Shown here: positions 23,205 through 33,250 of the stretch, in pieces | How the letters are laid out: each line of letters starts with the position of its first letter | How positions within the stretch are numbered: the first letter of the stretch is position 1 | Source of the DNA: Phocaeicola plebeius DSM 17135 | GTDB lineage: Bacteria > Bacteroidota > Bacteroidia > Bacteroidales > Bacteroidaceae | Direction: 5' to 3' | Assembly: GCF_000187895.1 (NCBI RefSeq) | Contig: NZ_DS990134.1 | Span: 372,001-436,000 of the forward strand | Length of the DNA stretch: 64,000 nt | Program-made: the position numbers and the translations under genes | Notes under the pieces: model-generated | Databases searched by the model: none | What the model saw: only the letters and a program-made list of their open reading frames with translations | Told to the model about the DNA's origin: nothing

Positions 23205-25112
23205 TCAATGAAGATGCACCTGAATATGAATATTCACTCCAGTCTTGTCTTTTTCTATCTTGTAATCTCCTGCAATAGTTTTTAACCGGTCGTTGATGGT
23301 TCGCAAACCTATTCCTTTAGATAAATCAGCATGTGGACTCCAGTTCCCGTCATGATGTACTTCAATAATAAGATAAGTGGTATTTTTTTCTATTTGGATA
23401 CAGATAACCTTTGCCTGGGTATGTTTGAGTATATTCCCGGTCGTTTCCTGCATGATGCGGTAGATTTCGTATTCTATATGTTCTGGAATACTTGACCAAT
23501 CCGTGTGAGGATAGGGAGTATATTGTATGGAAATTCCTGAAATCTCTTGCATTTTAGAGAAATAATCAGCTAACATTTCATTCAGATCGGTAAACTGGAA
23601 ATTGGGTGGCATTAGTTCATGTGAAATGGCTCGTACGCCGCTACGAATCTCTTCTAATGTCTGAATGGTATTTGTTTTTAGATCCTCAGCAGAGCTTTGT
23701 TGCTGCATTTGAAGAATGGCTCCCAGCAGGTCATTACATACCCCGTCGTGCAAATCCTTAGCCAGTCGTTTGCGCTCATTTTCCAAGCCTTCTATGTATT
23801 GGCGGGCAGCAATCAGTTCGGTTTCCTTCTTTTGCACTTTCCGTTTGTGCAGCAGAATGGAAATAGCTATTAATAGTAATCCGATTACTGTAAGGTAATA
23901 GATGGTATGGCGTAAACGGCTTTCTTGTTCTTGTGCCTGAGTCTTTTCCAGAAGAGCAATTTTCAGTTCTTTGTCACTTGTCCGTAATTTCTCATTCAGT
24001 TCAGATAGTTCATGCTTGATTTTTCCACCGAAAATGGAATCCTGGTAAATGCATACTTCTTGCATGTTCTGATATGCTTTTTGGTAGTTCCCTAATCCTT
24101 CATAGTTATGTGCTGTTAAAATGTGATATTTATCGTATGGTAATTGAGTTTGAATTAATGGATTGCTTGTTAGTATGCTGAGACTTTTCTGATATTCTCC
24201 AATCCAATTATAAAGGCTGGCTTGTGTGCTATAAAATTCAAGTGCTGTCGGACTGTTTCCCGGGATTTTATGAATCAATTCTTCTCCTTTTTTTAGAAAA
24301 ATCCTGACGGAATCTTTTTTGTTCCATAATTGATAGGTACTCAGTAAAGGCGATAGGGAGCTCATGGCAAGTAAAGGATATTTTAGTTCTAATGCCTTGT
24401 TGATATTTTTTTTTAAAATATGGCTTGCTTCAACATACTTACCCATACTGCTATAACATCCTCCAATGAGACTGCTGGCATATAATTCCATTAGTGAATC
24501 GTTTGCTTTTCGGGCGTATTCCGCTGCCTGCTTACCTTGCGTCAATGCTTCTTCATAGCGCTTGTTAAGATGGTAGAGCACGCCAATGTTATAATAGGTG
24601 GAAGCAATGTCCTCGTACTTTTCTGTTTTTTTACAGAGGTCGATGGCACGGTTATAGTGATATACGGCTGAGTCGAACATTCCTAACTTGCGGTAGCAGA
24701 CACCAATGGAAGATTCTACCACACCCTCCAGATCGTATCTTCTTTCTTTGAGTTGGGGAGCATGTGTTGCAACCGTTTTAAATTTCTCTTTAGCTTGTTC
24801 TATTTTTCCTTCCATGAAAAGATAGTTAGCCAGTGAGTTGAGTAACTGCAAATATCCTTCTTCTTCAAAAGTCGGTTTTGAATAAAGAGAAAGTCCTTTT
24901 TGAATGTAGTGATAGGATGAATCATGGTCTAGAGTTTCATATTCAGCTCCTAAGAATTGATATAACTCAATTAGTTGCTCTTTGGTAGAATTTTTTTGCT
25001 CTGCTAATTGTAATTCGCGTTTTAAACTATCAATTGTTGCTGTTTCAGCTTGTATTGGCAAGCACAAGACTGTGTGAAGAAAGATACCTAATGTGAAAAG
25101 AAGTTTTTTCAT
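23205..25112 (-). CDS. Secreted-sensor TPR histidine kinase (HPK7/HisKA_3 type)
   Basis: A 635-residue protein. A signal peptide (LGIFLHTVLCLPIQA) is followed by a periplasmic helical TPR domain to about residue 390. A single membrane helix (YYLTVIGLLLIAISILL, about 402-420) follows, then a coiled coil and a HisKA_3 block RLAKDLHDGVCNDLLGAI (His near residue 453). The ATPase domain ends with GIGLRTINDRLKTIAG. The TPR sensor suggests detection of a protein or peptide partner rather than a sugar, but this is inference. It pairs with the downstream NarL-type regulator. Confidence 0.9.
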   Translation of the reverse strand: MKKLLFTLGIFLHTVLCLPIQAETATIDSLKRELQLAEQKNSTKEQLIELYQFLGAEYETLDHDSSYHYIQKGLSLYSKPTFEEEGYLQLLNSLANYLFMEGKIEQAKEKFKTVATHAPQLKERRYDLEGVVESSIGVCYRKLGMFDSAVYHYNRAIDLCKKTEKYEDIASTYYNIGVLYHLNKRYEEALTQGKQAAEYARKANDSLMELYASSLIGGCYSSMGKYVEASHILKKNINKALELKYPLLAMSSLSPLLSTYQLWNKKDSVRIFLKKGEELIHKIPGNSPTALEFYSTQASLYNWIGEYQKSLSILTSNPLIQTQLPYDKYHILTAHNYEGLGNYQKAYQNMQEVCIYQDSIFGGKIKHELSELNEKLRTSDKELKIALLEKTQAQEQESRLRHTIYYLTVIGLLLIAISILLHKRKVQKKETELIAARQYIEGLENERKRLAKDLHDGVCNDLLGAILQMQQQSSAEDLKTNTIQTLEEIRSGVRAISHELMPPNFQFTDLNEMLADYFSKMQEISGISIQYTPYPHTDWSSIPEHIEYEIYRIMQETTGNILKHTQAKVICIQIEKNTTYLIIEVHHDGNWSPHADLSKGIGLRTINDRLKTIAGDYKIEKDKTGVNIHIQVHLH

Positions 25113-25240
25113 GTAACCTAATTTTGTGAGTTCTACAAAGTAGCGTTTTTTTGTGGAATATACAAATTTCAGCTAAAAAACATCTGGAATATGAGATAGA
25201 ATGTGTGTGTTTGGAATAACTTAGAATAAAAACATTATGG

Positions 25241-25651
25241 CTAAAATAAGCAAAATCGTGCAGTCAGTTCTCTTTTATATTTTTGGGAGATATATAACTC
25301 ATTTGTATAATGAAAAGGAGGAGTCATAAGGCAGCGGTTATTCTGTATCATGTGTAAATAGTGCATATTGATAATGTAGGATTGGTGAATTTGCACAAAT
25401 TCTTCATTGTATGTACATAAGTCTTTGGCGCGTAGATTAGCCTTTAGGCGGAGGAAAGAACCGTCTGTCAAAGCTATCTCCCAGCTTTTTCTTGTCGAAA
25501 TATATTTGAAATAACCAATATCATTTGAGCGTAACACGTGTAAGTTCCCCATAAAGGTCTGGATGAGTAAAGGTTTGCCCAATTTTGCATCAAAAAGTCT
25601 TCTTAAGCGTTCAAGAGCTGCATTGTATCGCTGAATCTCGGTTGTTTTCAT
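25241..25651 (-). CDS. Stand-alone LytTR DNA-binding regulator
   Basis: A 136-residue protein lacking a receiver domain. The LytTR domain spans about residues 28-130, with the family pattern DIGYFKYISTRKSWEIALTD, FLRLKANLRAKDL and FVQIHQSYIINMHYL. It lies 128 bases upstream of the histidine kinase on the same strand, so it may belong to that signalling set or act on the neighbouring glycosidase genes. No sign of truncation at either end. Confidence 0.85.
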   Translation of the reverse strand: MKTTEIQRYNAALERLRRLFDAKLGKPLLIQTFMGNLHVLRSNDIGYFKYISTRKSWEIALTDGSFLRLKANLRAKDLCTYNEEFVQIHQSYIINMHYLHMIQNNRCLMTPPFHYTNELYISQKYKRELTARFCLF

Positions 25652-25741
25652 TTCTCTTTTGCATTGTAATTTTGTTTGTCAAATATAACTCGTCTTATGA
25701 GGGAGGAAAACACGGAAAACCGTGATTTTTGTATAAAAGTA

Positions 25742-25774
25742 AAAAAGCCGCCTTGCAGTGCAAGACGGCTTTTT
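25742..25774 (-). terminator. Terminator of the GH2 gene
   Basis: AAAAAGCCG pairs with CGGCTTTTT around an inner CTTGCA-G-TGCAAG stem. It starts 18 bases after the GH2 stop, reading on the minus strand. Confidence 0.8.
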
Positions 25775-25792
25775 ATTACAGTGTGTTTGTTC

Positions 25793-28705
25793 TTATTTTG
25801 AAGTATTGATATTAGCTGATGGGCGGAAGTCGAACATTAAGTTCAAATGTAATCCTTCATCTCCTTGTTTGATGCGAATATTTCCAGGTTGACTGTTCGG
25901 ACCTTGTTGTTCGATTGGTTTGAAGGAACAGATGGCCGGTATGTCAAGCAAGAAGGATATATCACCCTCAGGGAATTGCGGCATGGTTCTTCTAACACGT
26001 CCTACAGGTTCTTCCGGTGTAAAGATGTGATAGAAGATTCCATCGTTTCTTGAATAAACAGTAAACGGTGTTTTGTCGCTTTCCAGTGTAGCCCAGTACA
26101 TGTTGGCATGATATCCTTTAAATTCTGGATAAATCAGATTTTCAAAACTTTCTCCTGTAATGGTATTGTTGTAATCTTTATGCCAGATGTTATAGTTGGT
26201 ACCAGGGATACGGTTTTTCCACACACGATAAGGACCACGTCCCAGCCATTTCATGCCGGTACAGTTTGCTTCCGGGTAAGAGAAGGTCAACCCGAGATTG
26301 TATACTTTTGTGTCCATGAAGGCATCGTCAAATCCTCCGCCTCCGGAGGCACGATTCAGCAGGATGGCATCCATATAAAGCAGTCCTTGATCGGTCAGAC
26401 GCCATACAATGGAATCGGCTGCTCCCTTATATTTGGCACAGAATATGGCTCCTTCTTGTGTTTCACGTACGTAGCTGAGTGAAGGCTCATAGCGCATTTT
26501 CATTCCTACAGCTACCGGACCGTCTTTGAACGGGACTTCTGTTTCTCCTGCTTTTACTTGTTTAATGATACCGGTAGTGGCATCAAACGTTACACTTACC
26601 TTCGCACTGTTCAATACGATGTGGCTGGCATTGCGTGAGGCGGTAGCTTTGGGAAGTGCTTCTAGGGTCATGGGTGATTGTGCCATTTTATGGTCAAAAT
26701 ATTGTTTTACCAGGCGGATAGGATAGCTCCAGTTACAGATGCTATGTCCATTTTTGTCGAAGGCTTCCAATTCCAGTACATCACCTTCATGGAAATTGTC
26801 TGGAAGGTCGAAATGAGCTGTGCCGGTTTCTCCTGGCTGGATAGCAGGGAGAGTAACTTCTCCATGGCTTAATTCAACGGATTGTGTTACACCTTTCAAT
26901 GGAGTGTCACATGACAACACTTTGTACGTCATTTTGCATTCTTTCAGATTCGTGTAAGTATATTCGTTGGTAACCAGGAAATTGCCATTAAAATGAGAGG
27001 TAATGAGCAGTGGTTTCAGTTGGATAGGTGACCACTGGGCACGGATGGCATAGAAGCTACCTTCTTTTTCACGACGAGGGCCAACAACTCCATCAGGCGC
27101 ATTTGACTTGTCAGAATCCAGAATACCTCCTTTGTCACTCCGTTTGGGAGCTTCGTCGCAGAAAACCCAGATAAATCCTCCGGCAAATAACGGGTTCGTA
27201 TTCCAGCGATCCCAGAAATCCCGTAATCCGGCACCTCCTCCCTGATCGTACATGGCATGCATGAATTCTGTAGGCATGAAGACCTTATAGCCATTGGTGA
27301 AGCGAGCTACTCCTGTCAGATAAGCCGGATAATGATGAGTGTCCAAGTCGTTGAAGTCGGCCCATGGGTGGACTACATGCCGTTTTTGAAGCTTGTCGTA
27401 TTGAGCAAACAGTTTATCCAGCTGATAATTCCATCCTCCTTCATTTCCATTACTCCAGATGATGATGGACGGATGATTGACATCACGCTGTACCATCTCT
27501 TTCACTAGTTTGCTTCCTACTTTTTCGTCGTAGCAATTCTGCCATCCTGCCAGTTCATCCATGTATACGATACCCAGTGAATCGCACATATCCAGGAAAT
27601 GTTCGTCGGGGGCATAGTGTGACCTTACTGCGTTCATGTTCATTTCCTTGATAAGAAGTGCGTCCTGACGACTCATGGCCGCACTGGTTGCTCTTCCGCC
27701 GTCGACGGAGAATGAATGGCGGTTAATACCTTTTACGACGAGTTTGGTTCCATTCAGATATACTCCGTCTTGTGGGAAAAATTCGACGGTGCGGAAGCCG
27801 ATTCTGGTTTCACGTGTCTGGATTACTTTTCCTTCCGGTGATTTTAATTCCAGACGAGCTACATACAGGTTAGGGTCTTCTGTGGACCAGGTTTGGATGT
27901 CTGCCCACTGTCCTTCTATCTGTTGTTCTTTGCCAGAGTCTGTAATTTTTTTGGAAAGTGCAGACTTTCCCGTATTTGTCAGGACGGTTTTTCCGTCTTT
28001 CAAACCTCGTACCGATACATGAAGTTCATATCCTTTTGCATCGCCATACATTTCACATGAGGCTTGAAACTTTCCATGCTGGTCGGCATTGAGTACAAAG
28101 TGTTCAATGTGTACTTGTGGAACAACTTCCAGCCATACCGGACGATAAATTCCTCCATAAAGCCACCAGTCAGCTTTACGTTCTGCGGCGTTGATGGATG
28201 AATTAGCAGATTCTTTAGCGACTTTTACTTCAAGTGTATTTTTCTTTCCGAGGGTGAGTAAGTTGGTGATGTCATAACAAAAACGGTTGAATCCGCCCTG
28301 ATGCATTTCTCCGGCCAGTTTGCCGTTGATTAAGACTTCCGTATCGGTCATGACTCCGTCAAAATAAATTTTTACCCGCTGGCCGCTCCATGATTTGGGA
28401 GCCTCGAATTTGTGACGATAAATACCTGTTTCATCACTTGGCTTGGCACCTTTGATGGTATACCATCGTCCGTAGGTATATTCTCCAAATCCTTGCAGTT
28501 CCCAGTTGCAGGGAACTTCTATCTTTTTCCATTTGCCGCTGTTTTGTCCTTTTGAGCAGAGAAAGTCCCATGTCACGGTATTGTCAATACCGGTTCCTGA
28601 AAGATAAATTCGTTCCGGATGGGGGGCTTGCGCTTGCAAATGCAAGCCAGGCACGTTGCAGAAAAGGCTGGCAAGTAGGGTCAGTCTGATAAAGTTGTTT
28701 TTCAT
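25793..28705 (-). CDS. GH2 beta-galactosidase-like glycosidase
   Basis: A secreted enzyme of about 970 residues. Catalytic signatures are SNGNEGGW (acid/base Glu) and TEFMHAMYDQ (nucleophile Glu). The N-terminal sugar-binding domain has WGLQGF-like NWELQGFGEYTYGRWY, and the C-terminal beta-galactosidase small-chain region has MKWLGRGPYRVWKNR. The start was set at ATG 28705 (MKNNFIRLTLLASLF, signal peptide); ATG 28717 is also possible. An ORF start at 28777 is excluded because the promoter box at 28732-28739 lies inside it. It is divergent from GH106. Confidence 0.9.
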   Translation of the reverse strand: MKNNFIRLTLLASLFCNVPGLHLQAQAPHPERIYLSGTGIDNTVTWDFLCSKGQNSGKWKKIEVPCNWELQGFGEYTYGRWYTIKGAKPSDETGIYRHKFEAPKSWSGQRVKIYFDGVMTDTEVLINGKLAGEMHQGGFNRFCYDITNLLTLGKKNTLEVKVAKESANSSINAAERKADWWLYGGIYRPVWLEVVPQVHIEHFVLNADQHGKFQASCEMYGDAKGYELHVSVRGLKDGKTVLTNTGKSALSKKITDSGKEQQIEGQWADIQTWSTEDPNLYVARLELKSPEGKVIQTRETRIGFRTVEFFPQDGVYLNGTKLVVKGINRHSFSVDGGRATSAAMSRQDALLIKEMNMNAVRSHYAPDEHFLDMCDSLGIVYMDELAGWQNCYDEKVGSKLVKEMVQRDVNHPSIIIWSNGNEGGWNYQLDKLFAQYDKLQKRHVVHPWADFNDLDTHHYPAYLTGVARFTNGYKVFMPTEFMHAMYDQGGGAGLRDFWDRWNTNPLFAGGFIWVFCDEAPKRSDKGGILDSDKSNAPDGVVGPRREKEGSFYAIRAQWSPIQLKPLLITSHFNGNFLVTNEYTYTNLKECKMTYKVLSCDTPLKGVTQSVELSHGEVTLPAIQPGETGTAHFDLPDNFHEGDVLELEAFDKNGHSICNWSYPIRLVKQYFDHKMAQSPMTLEALPKATASRNASHIVLNSAKVSVTFDATTGIIKQVKAGETEVPFKDGPVAVGMKMRYEPSLSYVRETQEGAIFCAKYKGAADSIVWRLTDQGLLYMDAILLNRASGGGGFDDAFMDTKVYNLGLTFSYPEANCTGMKWLGRGPYRVWKNRIPGTNYNIWHKDYNNTITGESFENLIYPEFKGYHANMYWATLESDKTPFTVYSRNDGIFYHIFTPEEPVGRVRRTMPQFPEGDISFLLDIPAICSFKPIEQQGPNSQPGNIRIKQGDEGLHLNLMFDFRPSANINTSK

Positions 28706-28731
28706 ATCCGTGTTCATTGATTTATTTTTCA

Positions 28732-28739
28732 CAAAGATA
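28732..28739 (-). promoter_or_regulatory. -7 promoter box TATCTTTG for GH2
   Basis: Read on the minus strand, TATCTTTG fits TAnnTTTG and lies 15-27 bases before the two candidate GH2 starts. It therefore decides against the longer upstream start. Confidence 0.7.
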
Positions 28740-28858
28740 CGCACCTTCATGAAATGAATGAATGGAATAATGTACATCTTGCTTGGAGGATTGTGTATCA
28801 GACGTACAAAAATCCATGAATCTGTACATTCCTATAGTTGTAAAGGCAGGATAACTTT

Positions 28859-28866
28859 TATCTTTG
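28859..28866 (+). promoter_or_regulatory. -7 promoter box TATCTTTG for GH106
   Basis: TATCTTTG lies 28 bases before the GH106 ATG. A TTG in AGTTGTAAAGG sits about 18 bases upstream as a possible -33 element. GH2 and GH106 promoters are back to back, 119 bases apart, suggesting shared control. Confidence 0.7.
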
Positions 28867-28893
28867 CAGGTATGAAACCTAATTTGTAATTCC

Positions 28894-31668
28894 ATGAAAA
28901 AGAACAGCATCTTATTTTTTCTCTGTTTGTGCTCTGCGATGGGGGCGGCTGCACAAAACTGGCCAGAGGTAAAGCCTGAAGCACGTCCTGGCAGCCGTTG
29001 GTGGTGGTTAGGAAGTGCCGTCGATAAAGATAATCTGAATTATAACCTGAAGGAATATGGCAAGGCCGGACTTGGTAGTTTGGAGGTTACGCCTATTTAT
29101 GGGGTAAAAGGAAATGAATCTCATAATCTCTGTTTTCTGTCGCCTGAATGGATGGAAATGTTCCGCTATACGCAGGAGGTGGGTAAGACAAACGGGATAG
29201 ACATTGATATGAATACCGGAACGGGATGGCCCTTCGGAGGCCCTGAGGTTTCTCTTTCACAAGCTGCAGCAAAAGCTATTTTTGAATGTTATGAGGTAAA
29301 GGGAGGTGAACCGGTAAAGTTGGAAATCAATATCCGTGACCCTAAAGAACAGAAACAGCGGGATGTAGCTTACCTGGATTGTCTGATGGCTTATGGAACA
29401 GATGGGAAAGTCGTAAATCTGACCAAAAAAGTAAAAGACGGATATTTGCAGTGGGATGCTCCGGCAGGTGATTGGCAACTGGTGGCATTGTTTGTGGGGC
29501 GGACTTTTCAGAAAGTAAAGCGTGCGGCTCCTGGGGGAGAAGGATATGTTATGGATCATTTTAGTCCGGTGTCCGTAAAATCTTACTTTGAGAAGTTTGA
29601 TAAGGCTTTCAAGACAAACAAGGTCAACTTTCCCCGTACCTTCTTCAATGATTCGTATGAGGTGTACGGAGCAGATTGGACTCCTGCATTCTTGAAAGAA
29701 TTTGCTGCACGTCGTGGTTATCGGCTGGAAAATCATTTTCCGGAGTTTATTTCACAGGAACGGACCGAACTGACGCGTCGACTGGTGTCTGATTATAGGG
29801 AAACATTGGGAGAACTTCTGGTTGAGAACTTTACGACTGCATGGACCAAATGGGCGCATGGGCATGGAAGTACGACCCGTAATCAGGCACATGGATCTCC
29901 TGCCAATCTGATTGATACGTATGCTTCGGTAGATATCCCTGAGTGTGAAGGGTTTGGATTGACTGATTTTCATATCAGGGGATTGAGGCGTGATTCACTT
30001 ACACGTCCTAATTTTTCGGATATTTCCATGCTGAAGTATGCTTCCTCGGCTGCACATATTGCAGGAAAACCTTATACTTCTTCTGAAACATTTACCTGGT
30101 TGACAGAGCATTTTCGTACTTCTCTTTCACAGTGTAAGCCTGATATGGATTTGATGTTTGTGTCGGGTGTAAATCACGCATTTTTTCATGGTACCCCCTA
30201 TTCTCCGAAAGAAGCAGCCTGGCCTGGTTGGCTATTTTATGCTACGATAAACATGTCGCCCACCAATACGATATGGCGTGACGCGCCGGCTTTCTTTGAG
30301 TATATAACTCGTTGTCAGTCTTTTCTTCAATTAGGTAAGCCTGATAATGATTTCCTGGTTTATCTTCCGGTTTATGATATGTGGAATGACATTCCAGGAC
30401 GTTTTGTTGGCTTTGATATTCACAAGATGGATCAGTATGCGCCGAAGTTTATCAAGACGATACAAACCATTATGGCAGGTGGCTATGATGTAGACTATAT
30501 TTCTGATTCTTTTATTAAAAGTACATCGTGTCAGGATGGTATGTTGAAGACACGTGGAGGTGCTTGTTATAAGGCGCTTATCGTACCTGCAGTAAAGTTG
30601 ATACCGGTTTCTACCTTAAAGAAGCTAGTAGCATTGGTACGTCAGGGGGCAACCGTAGTGTTTGTGGAACATTATCCGGAAGATGTGCCGGGGTATGCTT
30701 CTTTAGAACAGAATCGGAAGCAACTATTTGCACTGCTGGAACAGTTGCCAGGAGAAAAGTCTTTCCGAGGTACACAGGCTTTTAATTTCGGGAAAGGACG
30801 TATCATTGTGGGAAGTGATTACCATGAGGCATTAGAACGTACAGGAGTTCCGGCAGAAGAACTGAAGACTCATTGGGGAGTGCAATTTATCCGGCGCACA
30901 CATGCAGAAGGGCACCATTATTTTATTTCCAACTTACAGGCCAAAGATGTGGAAGGATGGGTTACATTGAATGTGCCCGAAAAAAATATGATGTGTTTTG
31001 ACCCGATGACGGGTAAACGAGGAATTGCAAAAACGCGTGAGATGGAAGGAAAAACTCAGGTATATATGCAATTAAAGTCTGGGGAGAGTATCATTCTTCA
31101 AACTTTTACTCGTTCCTTGCAAGGAGAACCTGAATGGAAATATGGGAAGGAAATGGACTATAGTTTGAGTTTGGAGCATGGTTGGAAACTGAAATTTGTA
31201 GAAAGTTATCCGGCTATTGAAGGAGAGTTTAAAATAGATACGCCTTCTTCATGGACAGAAATTGTACATCCGGCTGTAAAGATTAACCGGGGTACTGCAT
31301 TGTATTCATTGGAGCTGGATTTGCCTGAATTATCGGCAGATGATTGGATTCTAGACTTGGGCGATGTGCGTGAGAGCGCACGTGTGCGTATAAATGGGCA
31401 GGAAGCAGGTACTGCCTGGGCAGTTCCCTTCCGTTTAAGCATAGGGCAATTGCTAAAGCCTGGTAAGAATCTCATAGAAGTGGAAGTAACCAATCTTCCG
31501 GCAAATAGTATTGCAGAAATGGACCGCCAGGGAAAACAATGGCGTATTTTTGAGGATATCAATATGGCCAAACTGAATTATGAGAAAGGTACTTACGGAC
31601 ATTGGGAGACACTTCCTTCTGGTTTGAACGGAATAGTTCGGTTGATACCTGTTAAATATTTATTTTGA
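28894..31668 (+). CDS. GH106-type alpha-L-rhamnosidase
   Basis: A 924-residue secreted protein (signal FLCLCSAMGAAAQ). The N-terminal PGSRWWWLGSAVDKDN, then GLGSLEVTPIYGVKG and DMNTGTGWPFGGPEVS, are the pattern I know from GH106 proteins. A C-terminal beta-sandwich carries ARVRINGQEAGTAWAVPFRL. GH106 enzymes release rhamnose from rhamnogalacturonan chains. With GH28, GH105 and GH2 it makes a coherent pectin-side-chain set. Length is slightly shorter than some members (over 1000 residues) but ends look complete. Confidence 0.82.
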   Translation: MKKNSILFFLCLCSAMGAAAQNWPEVKPEARPGSRWWWLGSAVDKDNLNYNLKEYGKAGLGSLEVTPIYGVKGNESHNLCFLSPEWMEMFRYTQEVGKTNGIDIDMNTGTGWPFGGPEVSLSQAAAKAIFECYEVKGGEPVKLEINIRDPKEQKQRDVAYLDCLMAYGTDGKVVNLTKKVKDGYLQWDAPAGDWQLVALFVGRTFQKVKRAAPGGEGYVMDHFSPVSVKSYFEKFDKAFKTNKVNFPRTFFNDSYEVYGADWTPAFLKEFAARRGYRLENHFPEFISQERTELTRRLVSDYRETLGELLVENFTTAWTKWAHGHGSTTRNQAHGSPANLIDTYASVDIPECEGFGLTDFHIRGLRRDSLTRPNFSDISMLKYASSAAHIAGKPYTSSETFTWLTEHFRTSLSQCKPDMDLMFVSGVNHAFFHGTPYSPKEAAWPGWLFYATINMSPTNTIWRDAPAFFEYITRCQSFLQLGKPDNDFLVYLPVYDMWNDIPGRFVGFDIHKMDQYAPKFIKTIQTIMAGGYDVDYISDSFIKSTSCQDGMLKTRGGACYKALIVPAVKLIPVSTLKKLVALVRQGATVVFVEHYPEDVPGYASLEQNRKQLFALLEQLPGEKSFRGTQAFNFGKGRIIVGSDYHEALERTGVPAEELKTHWGVQFIRRTHAEGHHYFISNLQAKDVEGWVTLNVPEKNMMCFDPMTGKRGIAKTREMEGKTQVYMQLKSGESIILQTFTRSLQGEPEWKYGKEMDYSLSLEHGWKLKFVESYPAIEGEFKIDTPSSWTEIVHPAVKINRGTALYSLELDLPELSADDWILDLGDVRESARVRINGQEAGTAWAVPFRLSIGQLLKPGKNLIEVEVTNLPANSIAEMDRQGKQWRIFEDINMAKLNYEKGTYGHWETLPSGLNGIVRLIPVKYLF

Positions 31669-31672
31669 TTAT

Positions 31673-31708
31673 CTGGGCTGGATTGATAATTATCCGGCCC
31701 AGTTTTCT
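31673..31708 (+). terminator. Terminator after GH106
   Basis: CTGGGC (31673-31678) pairs with GCCCAG (31697-31702), and GGAT with ATCC inside. TTTTCT follows. The stem overlaps the yifB stop codon on the other strand. Confidence 0.65.
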
Positions 31709-33228
31709 CTGTCCAGATTGCGATAGCTGATAGCCTCTGCCAAATGTTCCGGACGTATTTCATTACTTCCTTCCAAATCTGCAATGGTACGCGAGACCTT
31801 AAGAATACGGTCGTAGGCACGGGCTGAAAGGTTCAGTCGGTTCATGGCATTTCTTAAAAGTTCCAGGCCAGCGGCATCCGGTTGTGCATAGAGGTGTAGC
31901 AGTTTAGAAGTCATTTGGGCGTTACTATAGATTCCATGTTCATTAGCAAAGCGTTGGCTTTGTATTTGTCGGGCGCGGACTACACGTTCGCGAATGCTGG
32001 CACTGCTTTCTCCCGGTGTGCTTTTGGAGATTTCTTCAAAAGGAACGGGTACAATTTCTACTTGAATGTCTATGCGGTCGAGCAGAGGACCTGAGATTTT
32101 GTTCAGGTATCGTTGTACTTGTCCCGGACTACATACACAATTTCGTGTGGGATGGTTATAGTAGCCACACGGGCATGGGTTCATGGAAGCGATTAATTGA
32201 AAGTTAGCTGGATACTCCAGGCTATACTTTGCTCTTGAAATAGTGATACGATGGTCTTCAAGGGGCTGCCGAAGCACTTCCAGTACGCTTCTGCTGAACT
32301 CAGGGAGTTCATCAAGAAATAGCACTCCATTGTGTGCCAGGCTGATTTCTCCAGGTTGAGGTGTAGCTCCGCCACCTACCATGGCTACTTGAGAGATGGT
32401 GTGGTGTGGGCTGCGGAACGGTCGGGTGGCAATAAGCGAGGAACCTTTTTTCAGTTTTCCAGCTACTGAATGTATCTTAGTTGTTTCCAGGCTTTCTCCT
32501 AATGAGAGTGGAGGAAGGATGCTGGGAAGGCGTTTGGCCATCATGGACTTGCCACTTCCTGGGGCTCCAATGAGCAGCACGTTGTGTCCGCCTGCTGCGG
32601 CTACTTCAAGTGCTCGTTTTACATTTTCCTGTCCTTTTACTTCTGCAAAGTCAAAGGAGAAAGTAGACTGGTGTTTATAGAACTCTTCACGTGTGTTGAC
32701 AATGGTAGGTTGTAAACTGCAAGTGCCGTTCAGAAAATCGATTACTTCTGTAATGCGTTCTACGCCATATACGTCCAGATTATTTACGACAGCGGCTTCC
32801 GATGCATTCTGTTGTGGAAGAATAATCCCTTTAAAACCTTGTTGACGGGCAGCAATGGCGATAGGAAGTGCACCTTTAATGGGTTGCAGACTTCCGTCCA
32901 GGCTTAATTCTCCAATAATCAGATAATCTGTCAAGTGTTCAGAGGAGATTGTTTCATTAGCTGCCAGGATACCGATAGCCAGCGGGAGATCGTATGAGGC
33001 TCCTTCTTTCCGGATATCAGCCGGAGCCATGTTGACTACTATCTGTCGGGTAGGAAACTTATATCCGTTTACTTGTAGAGCGGATACGATACGTTCGTGG
33101 CTCTCCTTGACAGCAGAGTCTGGGAGACCCACTAAATAAAATTTTATTCCGCGCGAACAGTTGACTTCAATTGTTACAATAGTGGCATCAATGCCTTGTA
33201 CTGCGGCTCCAAAAAGTTTGACAAGCAT
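31690..33228 (-). CDS. YifB/ComM family Mg-chelatase-like AAA ATPase
   Basis: A 512-residue protein. The N-terminal ChlI domain contains VEVNCSRGIKFYLVGLPDSA and VVNMAPADIRKEG. The AAA core has Walker A GAPGSGKSMMAKRLP and GVLFLDELPEF. The C-terminal part has MNPCPCGYYNHPTRNC and the Mg-chelatase tail NLSARAYDRILKVSRTIADL. ComM homologues act as helicases in branch migration during natural transformation; the role in Bacteroidetes is not settled. It is 23 bases after the thioredoxin-fold lipoprotein gene. Confidence 0.93.
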   Translation of the reverse strand: MLVKLFGAAVQGIDATIVTIEVNCSRGIKFYLVGLPDSAVKESHERIVSALQVNGYKFPTRQIVVNMAPADIRKEGASYDLPLAIGILAANETISSEHLTDYLIIGELSLDGSLQPIKGALPIAIAARQQGFKGIILPQQNASEAAVVNNLDVYGVERITEVIDFLNGTCSLQPTIVNTREEFYKHQSTFSFDFAEVKGQENVKRALEVAAAGGHNVLLIGAPGSGKSMMAKRLPSILPPLSLGESLETTKIHSVAGKLKKGSSLIATRPFRSPHHTISQVAMVGGGATPQPGEISLAHNGVLFLDELPEFSRSVLEVLRQPLEDHRITISRAKYSLEYPANFQLIASMNPCPCGYYNHPTRNCVCSPGQVQRYLNKISGPLLDRIDIQVEIVPVPFEEISKSTPGESSASIRERVVRARQIQSQRFANEHGIYSNAQMTSKLLHLYAQPDAAGLELLRNAMNRLNLSARAYDRILKVSRTIADLEGSNEIRPEHLAEAISYRNLDRENWAG

Positions 33229-33250
33229 TTAAGGTCGTTTTTATTGTGTT

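Noticed and set aside
28706-28777. N-terminal extension of the GH2 protein
   Set aside because: The added codons contain the -7 promoter box and precede a normal signal peptide, so they are untranslated.
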